Source of the DNA: Candidatus Methanomethylophilaceae archaeon
GTDB lineage: Archaea > Thermoplasmatota > Thermoplasmata > Methanomassiliicoccales > Methanomethylophilaceae
Assembly: GCA_023230065.1 (NCBI GenBank)
Contig: JALNYB010000090.1
Span: 1 to 5,006 of the forward strand
Length of the DNA: 5,006 bases
Reading direction: 5' to 3'
The position numbers and the translations under genes were made by a program. This document shows positions 1 to 5,006 of this stretch, one piece after another; position 1 is the stretch's first letter, and each line of letters begins with the position of its first letter. A model generated the notes under the pieces. The model had not been told where the DNA came from, searched no databases, and saw only the letters and a list, made by a program, of their open reading frames with translations.

Positions 1-851
1 GATTCACAGCGCAAAAGCTTGCGGATGCAACAGACGTTGCAGAAGCAATGAACAAGAAAAAAGGATGCCTTAAGATTCTCTCCTTCCCTGCCTGCATCAT
101 GGCAACTGGAACCCGTGGTGTGATTGTAGACATGGTAAAGAATCATATGGTTGACCTTATAATCACAACCTGCGGAACACTCGATCACGACCTATCAAGG
201 CATTTCGCCCACTACTACAAAGGCGACTTTATGATGGATGATGCTATGCTCAGAGACGATTACGAAATCAGCAGACTCGGAAACGTTCTCGTTCCTGACT
301 CATGTTACGGTGTCGTATTAGAAGATAATCTTCTACCCATGTTCGAGGATATCTTCGCAGAAACACAATCACTCACTACACATGAAATCATCGATAAAGT
401 CGGTGAGAAAATCAATAGCGAGGACAGCCTTCTCTATCAGTGTCATAAAAACCATATTCCGATGGTAGTCCCTGGAATCACAGACGGTTCCTTCGGATGC
501 CAACTCTGGATGTACTACCAGACACATAGAAAACTAAGGATAGATCTCTTCGCAGACGAGCAAATGCTCAGTGAAATGACCAATGATGCAGACACTACTG
601 GCGCTATAATCATCGGCGGAGGAATCTCCAAACATCACGTTATCTGGTGGAACCAATTCCGTGGAGGATTAGATTACTGTATATATCTCACAACAGCAGA
701 AGAATACGATGGATCCTTATCAGGAGCACGTATAAGAGAGGCTGTATCTTGGGGTAAGGTCAAAGAAAACGCTAAGAAAATGACCGTTGAAGGGGATGCG
801 ACAATAACCCTCCCACTCATATACGCGGGTCTTGTAGACAGACTTCTGTGA
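1..851 (+). CDS. dys: Deoxyhypusine synthase, 5' end outside the window
   Basis: This enzyme transfers the aminobutyl group of spermidine, with NAD, to a lysine of the translation factor aIF5A, the first step of hypusine formation in the cytoplasm. The frame is open from base 3 and gives 282 visible residues ending in TGA at 849-851. The first ATG (48) is not the start: the upstream codons read FTAQKLADATDVAEA, the usual DHS sequence leading into the conserved SFPACIMATGTRG stretch. Other family landmarks are TCGTLDHD, GITDGSFG, GGGISKHH (NAD and spermidine pocket) and EAVSWGKV near the C-terminus, where the lysine at codon 756-758 is the active-site lysine of the family. Archaeal DHS is usually a little over 300 residues, so roughly 25-40 N-terminal residues are missing. 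All landmarks seen are intact, so the enzyme should be active. The next gene starts ten bases after the stop, suggesting cotranscription. Identity is secure. Confidence 0.95.
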   Translation, partial: FTAQKLADATDVAEAMNKKKGCLKILSFPACIMATGTRGVIVDMVKNHMVDLIITTCGTLDHDLSRHFAHYYKGDFMMDDAMLRDDYEISRLGNVLVPDSCYGVVLEDNLLPMFEDIFAETQSLTTHEIIDKVGEKINSEDSLLYQCHKNHIPMVVPGITDGSFGCQLWMYYQTHRKLRIDLFADEQMLSEMTNDADTTGAIIIGGGISKHHVIWWNQFRGGLDYCIYLTTAEEYDGSLSGARIREAVSWGKVKENAKKMTVEGDATITLPLIYAGLVDRLL

Positions 852-861
852 GTGTGGTCTC

Positions 862-1863
862 ATGGCGAAGAAGATACTGGTCCTCCCTGGTGACGGTGTG
901 GGGCCTGAAGTCATATCCGCTGCGGTAAGCGTACTCAAATGTGCTACCGATGATGTCGATTTTACTTACGGTGATATCGGGCTCACAGCTTATGATAAGA
1001 CTGAAAATTATCTTCCCGCCGAGACCATAGACCTAGCAACCGATTCTAATGCCATAATCGCAGGCGTTATCATAGACAGACCGAAGGATATCGCATACCG
1101 CAATCCACTCAGAGTGCTGAAAAAGCAATTGAACATGTATGCGATCGTCAGAAAATTCTTCCCTCTTTGCGAAACTTTAGGGACCCCTGGAATCGACCTA
1201 ATTCTAATGACTGGCAATCCCGATTCTTTAATGAACGTCATAGAGAAGGAAAATCTAGACGGTGTGACCATCGAACGGTACATGTCGAAGAACAGCTGTA
1301 AAAAACTGTTTAAAAAAACAATGGAAGTAGCCGAGATCAAACAGAGGAAGACGATCACCTGTGCACATAGAACAAGCCTGTTCCCTGTTTCTGACGGAAT
1401 GTTCACAGATCTCTTCTACAAAGAATTCGCAGCATCCGAATTCCTAATGAATGATCTGGAGATCGATGCTGCTGCATCGGAGTTATCCATGAATCCTGAA
1501 ATGTTGGATGTCATAGTATCTACGGACCTCTATGGTATCTCGCTTGCTGGTGTAGCAGCAGGAATGGTCGGAGGAAGCTACCTCACGCCGATGGGTAGCA
1601 TAGGAGATAGCACTGGCCTTTTCGAACCAATGTATGGACCTAAATTAGAAATGGCCGAAAAGGGTTTCGTCAATCCTACATCTGCCATCCTTTCGAGCGC
1701 TATGGCATTAGATCAAATAGGATGTCCATTGGATGCAGAAAATGTCAGAAAAGCTGTAAGAGAAGTTTATTCAAAAGGCAAGGTAACACCAGATGTCGGC
1801 GGAACATCGACTACGAATGAATTCACCAACTTTATTATTGATGTCCTGAAGAGAAACAAATGA
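862..1863 (+). CDS. Isocitrate/isopropylmalate dehydrogenase-family protein with altered active site
   Basis: The 333-residue protein spans the whole family fold and has the usual length. Visible landmarks are LPGDGVGPEV (residues 8-17), a substrate-loop equivalent LKKQLNMYAIVR (86-97), ERY (138-140) and a C-terminal FEPMYGP...GFVNPTSAIL region (254 on). Family members oxidise and decarboxylate 2-hydroxy acids with NAD(P) and Mg/Mn. Aligned by eye to Thermus isopropylmalate dehydrogenase, Tyr140 matches the catalytic tyrosine and Asp202 one metal ligand. The catalytic lysine of DKAN becomes Arg170 (HRTS), and the GDILSD metal aspartates become Ile226 and Gly230 (GISLAG). The REN/REL substrate-arginine loop is replaced by MTGNPDS, and the cofactor HGSAPD motif reads YGPKLE. 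Normal leucine- or TCA-pathway activity is therefore doubtful. The ATG at 862 is chosen because GDGVGPEV follows at the usual distance; a GTGA (848-851) overlapping the previous stop may be its ribosome site. It probably shares a transcript with the deoxyhypusine synthase gene. The family call is firm; the function is unknown. Confidence 0.85.
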   Translation: MAKKILVLPGDGVGPEVISAAVSVLKCATDDVDFTYGDIGLTAYDKTENYLPAETIDLATDSNAIIAGVIIDRPKDIAYRNPLRVLKKQLNMYAIVRKFFPLCETLGTPGIDLILMTGNPDSLMNVIEKENLDGVTIERYMSKNSCKKLFKKTMEVAEIKQRKTITCAHRTSLFPVSDGMFTDLFYKEFAASEFLMNDLEIDAAASELSMNPEMLDVIVSTDLYGISLAGVAAGMVGGSYLTPMGSIGDSTGLFEPMYGPKLEMAEKGFVNPTSAILSSAMALDQIGCPLDAENVRKAVREVYSKGKVTPDVGGTSTTNEFTNFIIDVLKRNK

Positions 1864-1866
1864 CCC

Positions 1867-1878
1867 AATAATTATTAT
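1867..1878 (+). promoter_or_regulatory. Possible TATA box before the methyltransferase gene
   Basis: The AT-only run AATAATTATTAT lies just after the stop of the dehydrogenase-family gene and about 50 bases before the methyltransferase ATG. An archaeal TATA box here would place the transcript start near 1895-1900, giving a short leader that still contains the ribosome site. This is a position and composition argument only. Part of the run, AATAATTATT, is a palindrome. Confidence 0.35.
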
Positions 1879-1910
1879 CCTTCTAACACTTGATACTGCC
1901 ATTAACTTAC

Positions 1911-1923
1911 AGGGGATTTTTTT
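1911..1923 (+). promoter_or_regulatory. Ribosome binding site followed by a T7 tract
   Basis: AGGGGAT (1911-1917) matches the archaeal Shine-Dalgarno AGGTGAT with one mismatch and sits at a normal distance from the ATG at 1924, supporting that start. The bases between it and the start codon are an unbroken run of seven T (1917-1923). U-rich runs are the core of archaeal intrinsic terminators, so this tract might also terminate some readthrough from the upstream genes, though no hairpin is needed or seen. Confidence 0.6.
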
Positions 1924-2970
1924 ATGAAAGACATGGGACACAGAACTTGCGTAGAATGTGCATTGAAACATGAAATTTCTAATAGGACGCCTGTCAATAA
2001 TTTTGCTGTTGTCACATCTGCCCGCAGTGCCGGAATATCAGTAGACGATGCGAGATGGCACCCAGAAGTATCCGCAAAAGTATCCATTGACTACGCTTTG
2101 AAAACACACTCTGATTTTGTAAAGCCTGTCCTTGATTCGCAGATCGTATTTGCAGACATGGGAATGGACGTAAGATTCCCTTCAGACGATTATGGATTTA
2201 TCAAAAAACATGCTGTTGAAACCGAAGAAGACATAGATGGACTCGCATTCTTTGATCCTAGCAAAGCAAAAGAATGTCCCCAATTCACAACAGGAGTCGT
2301 CGAAGCTTTGAAAGAAACAAGCAAAATGCTTGAAGAAGATCTTCATATATGCGGACTCTCGTGGGGACCATTTTCAACAGCAGGATATCTCATGGGTACA
2401 GAGCAGATGCTAATGCAATTCTTCATGGATCCAGAGATCGTTCAATCATTATTGAAAAAAGTAACTCCGTTCATATCTGCACAAGAAAAGGTCATGATCG
2501 ATGCAGGAGCCACACTTATGTGGATGGCAGACCCTACATCTTCTGAAGATATGATTTCACCCGATATGTTCAAAGAGTACTCCTACGACCCCATCAAAAC
2601 AGTAATTGATGATGTGAAAAAGAATTACGATGTGCCTGCGTTCGTACATATCTGTGGAAGATCATTAGAAATAATGCCTATGCTTAGTGAAATCGGAGTT
2701 GATTGCTTTAGTTTCGATCACGCAGTCGATATCTCCAAAGCGAGATCGAAAGCAGGCAAAAAATTAGCACTCATGGGAAATGTCGATCCTGTCGGTCTAA
2801 TACTTTCCGGAACCCCAGAACAAATCACAAAAGAATGCTACAGATGCATCGATACCGCAGGACGCGATGGCGGATTAATACTAGCCCCTGGTTGTGAAAC
2901 ACCGCAGGCCAGCCCTGATGCAAATGTAATTGCAATGGGACGCGCAGGTGTAGATTACTGGAAACAATAA
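1924..2970 (+). CDS. Methylcobamide:coenzyme M methyltransferase (MtaA/MtbA family)
   Basis: The 348-residue protein belongs to the uroporphyrinogen decarboxylase-like (TIM barrel) methyltransferases. MtaA/MtbA enzymes move a methyl group from a methylated corrinoid protein to coenzyme M, making methyl-CoM for methyl-CoM reductase in the cytoplasm. The zinc site that activates the CoM thiol is visible: His242 and Cys244 in FVHICG, and Cys324 in LAPGCETP, the same H-x-C...C layout and spacing as characterised MtaA (about 339 residues). The N-terminal CALKHEISNRTPV stretch is typical of the family, as is MADPTSSEDMISPDMFKEY in the middle. The start at 1924 has a ribosome site just upstream; the stop is TAA. 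No corrinoid protein or substrate-specific methyltransferase lies next to it here, so the methyl donor (methanol, methylamine or methylthiol pathway) cannot be assigned, nor MtaA told from MtbA. The family call is strong; the CoM acceptor is inferred from the methanogen-like setting. Confidence 0.85.
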   Translation: MKDMGHRTCVECALKHEISNRTPVNNFAVVTSARSAGISVDDARWHPEVSAKVSIDYALKTHSDFVKPVLDSQIVFADMGMDVRFPSDDYGFIKKHAVETEEDIDGLAFFDPSKAKECPQFTTGVVEALKETSKMLEEDLHICGLSWGPFSTAGYLMGTEQMLMQFFMDPEIVQSLLKKVTPFISAQEKVMIDAGATLMWMADPTSSEDMISPDMFKEYSYDPIKTVIDDVKKNYDVPAFVHICGRSLEIMPMLSEIGVDCFSFDHAVDISKARSKAGKKLALMGNVDPVGLILSGTPEQITKECYRCIDTAGRDGGLILAPGCETPQASPDANVIAMGRAGVDYWKQ

Positions 2971-3072
2971 ACAAAACAAATTCTTGAAGAACCGAATAAA
3001 ATAGATATCTTGGATAATTCGTTTGTCATAGAAAGCTTTATGTCATGCTCTTCCTACGGTCGGGTGTAATGC

Positions 3073-3087
3073 GCCTGCAACACAGGC
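3073..3087 (+). other. Small GC-rich hairpin in the hydrogenase leader
   Basis: GCCTG (3073-3077) and CAGGC (3083-3087) form a perfect five-base-pair stem with a CAACA loop, in an otherwise AT-rich leader and ending 22 bases before the GGTGA ribosome site. It is not followed by a long T run, so it does not resemble a bacterial-type terminator. It could be a leader RNA structure or chance. Confidence 0.3.
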
Positions 3088-3101
3088 AAGTCTGTAAAAA
3101 T

Positions 3102-3119
3102 ATGTATCTGGTGAAATAA
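3102..3119 (+). other. Five-codon mini-ORF abutting the hydrogenase start
   Basis: ATG at 3102 reads M-Y-L-V-K and stops at TAA 3117-3119, in the same frame as the hydrogenase gene and touching its proposed CTG start. No ribosome site precedes this ATG, so it is probably not a real leader peptide. It matters because it shows that the hydrogenase frame cannot begin upstream of the TAA. Confidence 0.2.
3110..3114 (+). promoter_or_regulatory. GGTGA ribosome binding site that decides a CTG start
   Basis: GGTGA is complementary to the anti-Shine-Dalgarno sequence (UCACC) near the 3' end of archaeal 16S rRNA. Five bases separate it from the CTG at 3120, a normal spacing. It is the best Shine-Dalgarno match near the beginning of the hydrogenase frame and is the main reason for placing the start at 3120. 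Confidence 0.6.
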
Positions 3120-5006
3120 CTGTTCTCAATCGACTCTTTTATCGTAGCATTATTCATACCAGCACTCATCGGCATTTTACTATCGCTGTTCCCTTCAAAA
3201 AACAGATATGCAAAAATTATAGGCTCAGCATTATGTTTCATATCATGTCTTATTGGAGTTTTCACATTCTTGATAATTGATTATCTAGACACGATGATCT
3301 ACACTTTCCCGATACCTTCGGCGTTGGGTACATATCAAATAAAATTTGATGAACTGTCATCACTGATGATCTCCTTCTCATCCTTGGTTTTCATGATGGT
3401 TCTCATACACATGGTGAAATTCAAAGAAGACTACGGAACGAAGTATGTAGGTATGCTGAATATCCTTTTGATTGCGTGCATATTAGCGATGTGTGCAGAT
3501 AGCGTGATCCTTCTGCTGATGTCGTGGGAACTCATAACACTGACAACATTCTTGATGACCTGTGGAGCGGATGAAGCAGCCAGATGGAGATTCTTTACAA
3601 TAACCCACTTCGGAGGTCTGATCATCATGACCGTATTCGCGGCTATGTGGTATATTTCGGGAACAGGCATCCTCTCCGATATGGACCCCGTTAGCTCCCT
3701 GGTAGGTACGGGCCTTTCCGCCGGAATGATACTATTACTGTTCATAGGATTCGGAACAAAATTAGGTTCGATACCATTCCATGTGTGGATGCCAGACCTT
3801 TACAATTCCGCACCTATTCATACAATTGCCTTGTTATCAACTGTCTGTTCAAATGTAGCGATAGTACTTCTTATGAAGGCATCATTCCTTTGGATCGGGA
3901 TACCAGACAACATAATCCTTCCTCTGGCATTACTTGTAATTGCCTCGGGAAGCGCTATTTGGGGGGCGCTAGAATCTCTCATCCAAACGGAACCTAGAAG
4001 GATCCTTGCATACTCCAGCATGGAAAATATTGCAATGGTAATAATATGCATGGCAACAGGAACCCTATTCCTTCAAATGGGATTTGATAACAGCTATGTT
4101 ATCATGATACTGACTGCTGCTGTACTTCATACTATCAACCATTCGTTCTTTAAATCGCTGATGCTCCTCAATGTGGGTACTGTTGAGAGATGCACCGGAG
4201 AACATGCTATTGAAAAGATGGGCGGACTGGCAAAGGTCCTGCCAGTACTGTCTGTGTTCGCGCTTATAGGAACTCTCTCTATGGCGGCAATACCTCCACT
4301 GAATGGATTCGTCAGCGAATGGCTCATGATCAAAACAGTCATCAGTGCCGGTACCGGAACATCCATCATGAATATTGCATTACCACTTATAGTCACAGTT
4401 TTGGGCATCTGTGGAATGATGGCAGCTGTCTCGTACGCCAGACTTTACGGATTCATGTTCTTGGGACGTCCAAGATCCGAGGCCGTTGCCAAACCAGAGA
4501 AGATCGACAGTATAACGATGGTACCTTTGTTCATACTTTCTGTTGTATGCATAGGACTGGGCATATTCTCAATGCCTGTTATAGATTCGATCATGAACAG
4601 CATGTGCAGCACCTTCGGTTTCGAATACAAGATACAAAACATAATATCGGGTTCATTAAATCCTATTGTCATATCTGTCATATTGGTTGTCATTGTAGTC
4701 GCATTATATTCTATATTCAAAATATTCAAAAAGAAGACGGATTCAGCAACTACATGGGATTGCGGAACTGAACTAAAAGACAACATGCAGTACTCATCAG
4801 TAGGATTCACACAGCCCCTCGTACATGTGTTCCATCCCCTATACGGAGATAATACTGAAATCACCAAAAATATTTCCAATGATACTCGGACGTACAGTGT
4901 GAAATTCATTGAACCATTCATGAAATACATCTTGAGCCCGATAGGAAAAGGTGTTCTCTGGATAGCTAACAAGATCGGAAAGATACAGACCGGAAATATC
5001 CAGTCA
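3120..5006 (+). CDS. Group 4 energy-converting hydrogenase large antiporter-like membrane subunit, 3' end outside the window
   Basis: The frame is open for 629 codons to the window edge. It encodes a multi-pass membrane protein of the NuoL/MrpA family, most like HyfB/HycC/EchA, which move H+ or Na+ as part of a membrane hydrogenase. From the CTG start, hydrophobic segments begin at once (about residues 6-24 and 31-53). Ion-path residues typical of the family are present: Glu137 (SWELIT), Lys214 (GTKLGSIPFHVW) and Lys345 (HSFFKSLML). Family landmarks EPRRILAYSSMEN (291 on) and PPLNGFVSEW (392-401) are also intact. A helix at about 515-533 is followed by WDCG (546-549) and MQYSSVGFTQPL, the C-terminal signature of HyfB-type subunits rather than of NuoL/FpoL. 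The sequence ends at QTGNIQS, where relatives have one last helix, so perhaps 25-35 codons are missing. The start is unusual: TAA lies directly before CTG and the first in-frame ATG is about 60 codons later, beyond two helices. The family is secure; the exact complex (Ech or Hyf-like) is not. Confidence 0.88.
   Translation, partial: MFSIDSFIVALFIPALIGILLSLFPSKNRYAKIIGSALCFISCLIGVFTFLIIDYLDTMIYTFPIPSALGTYQIKFDELSSLMISFSSLVFMMVLIHMVKFKEDYGTKYVGMLNILLIACILAMCADSVILLLMSWELITLTTFLMTCGADEAARWRFFTITHFGGLIIMTVFAAMWYISGTGILSDMDPVSSLVGTGLSAGMILLLFIGFGTKLGSIPFHVWMPDLYNSAPIHTIALLSTVCSNVAIVLLMKASFLWIGIPDNIILPLALLVIASGSAIWGALESLIQTEPRRILAYSSMENIAMVIICMATGTLFLQMGFDNSYVIMILTAAVLHTINHSFFKSLMLLNVGTVERCTGEHAIEKMGGLAKVLPVLSVFALIGTLSMAAIPPLNGFVSEWLMIKTVISAGTGTSIMNIALPLIVTVLGICGMMAAVSYARLYGFMFLGRPRSEAVAKPEKIDSITMVPLFILSVVCIGLGIFSMPVIDSIMNSMCSTFGFEYKIQNIISGSLNPIVISVILVVIVVALYSIFKIFKKKTDSATTWDCGTELKDNMQYSSVGFTQPLVHVFHPLYGDNTEITKNISNDTRTYSVKFIEPFMKYILSPIGKGVLWIANKIGKIQTGNIQS

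Larger units (their letters stand above)
2971..3119 (+). promoter_or_regulatory. Intergenic region with probable promoter for the hydrogenase gene
   Basis: These 149 bases separate the methyltransferase from the hydrogenase subunit and hold no credible gene. AATAAAATA at 2995-3003 is the best TATA-like element and would give a transcript start near 3020-3030 and a leader of about 95 bases. Three short palindromes cluster around it: TTCTTGAAGAA (2981-2991), AGATATCT (3003-3010) and AAAGCTTT (3032-3039). TGTCAT occurs twice (3024-3029 and 3041-3046). Any of these could be an operator, but none matches a site I recognise. No T-rich terminator directly follows the methyltransferase stop. A second AT run (TAAAAATAT, 3095-3103) is too close to the start codon to serve a leadered transcript. 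Confidence 0.5.

Noticed and set aside
1008..1406. A 132-codon minus-strand open frame
   Set aside because: It is antisense to the dehydrogenase-family gene and has no ribosome site or recognisable motif.
3102..3119. Readthrough of the in-frame stop as pyrrolysine
   Set aside because: Pyrrolysine is encoded by TAG and this stop is TAA; no in-frame TAG occurs in the four genes.
4319..4771. A 150-codon plus-strand open frame
   Set aside because: It is out of frame inside the hydrogenase gene, with a His/Cys-rich composition typical of a shifted reading of membrane-protein codons.
4445..4972. A 175-codon minus-strand open frame
   Set aside because: It lies fully opposite the hydrogenase subunit, whose plus-strand frame has clear family motifs; the minus-strand product shows no recognisable domain.
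3120..5006. Assignment as FpoL/NuoL of an F420H2 dehydrogenase-like complex
   Set aside because: The family core is shared, but the C-terminal WDCG and MQYSSVGFTQP signature is that of HyfB/HycC/EchA-type hydrogenase subunits.
3120..5006. Hydrogenase subunit as a pseudogene because it lacks an ATG at its N-terminus
   Set aside because: The frame is uninterrupted for 629 codons with all ion-path residues and motifs present, and a good ribosome site precedes the CTG.
1..5006. CRISPR array, tRNA, rRNA or insertion sequence
   Set aside because: No regularly spaced repeats, cloverleaf sequence, transposase or terminal inverted repeats were seen on either strand.

Overview
The window looks like a piece of a methanogenic archaeon's chromosome. 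Deoxyhypusine synthase is restricted to archaea and eukaryotes (with a few bacterial exceptions). The third gene is a methylcobamide:coenzyme M methyltransferase of the MtaA/MtbA family, the signature of methylotrophic methanogenesis. The Shine-Dalgarno sites are of the GGTGA type. Moderate GC, frequent ATA isoleucine codons and TGA/TAA stops with no TAG stop would suit a Methanomassiliicoccales-like lineage. That placement is an inference; no marker gene in the window proves it.

All genes lie on the plus strand. Bases 1-851 are the 3' part of a deoxyhypusine synthase gene cut by the window edge. Ten bases later (862-1863) comes a 333-residue protein with the isocitrate/isopropylmalate dehydrogenase fold, whose catalytic lysine and metal-binding aspartates appear to be replaced. 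The short spacing suggests one transcript. A 60-base gap with a possible TATA box and a T7 tract leads to the methyltransferase (1924-2970), which keeps its zinc ligands. A 149-base intergenic region with a possible promoter and a small GC-rich hairpin precedes a long open frame (3120-5006) that runs off the window. It encodes the large antiporter-like membrane subunit of a group 4 energy-converting [NiFe] hydrogenase (HyfB/HycC/EchA type). No ATG is available at its natural N-terminus. A GGTGA site lies five bases before a CTG, directly after an in-frame TAA.

Functionally the window combines translation-factor modification (hypusination of aIF5A), a probable dehydrogenase-fold pseudoenzyme or enzyme of altered chemistry, methyl transfer to coenzyme M, and the start of a membrane H2-linked ion pump. 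The last two could belong to the same hydrogen-dependent methylotrophic energy metabolism, but they look like separate transcription units. The most notable points are the degenerate active site of the dehydrogenase homologue and the apparent CTG start of the hydrogenase subunit.
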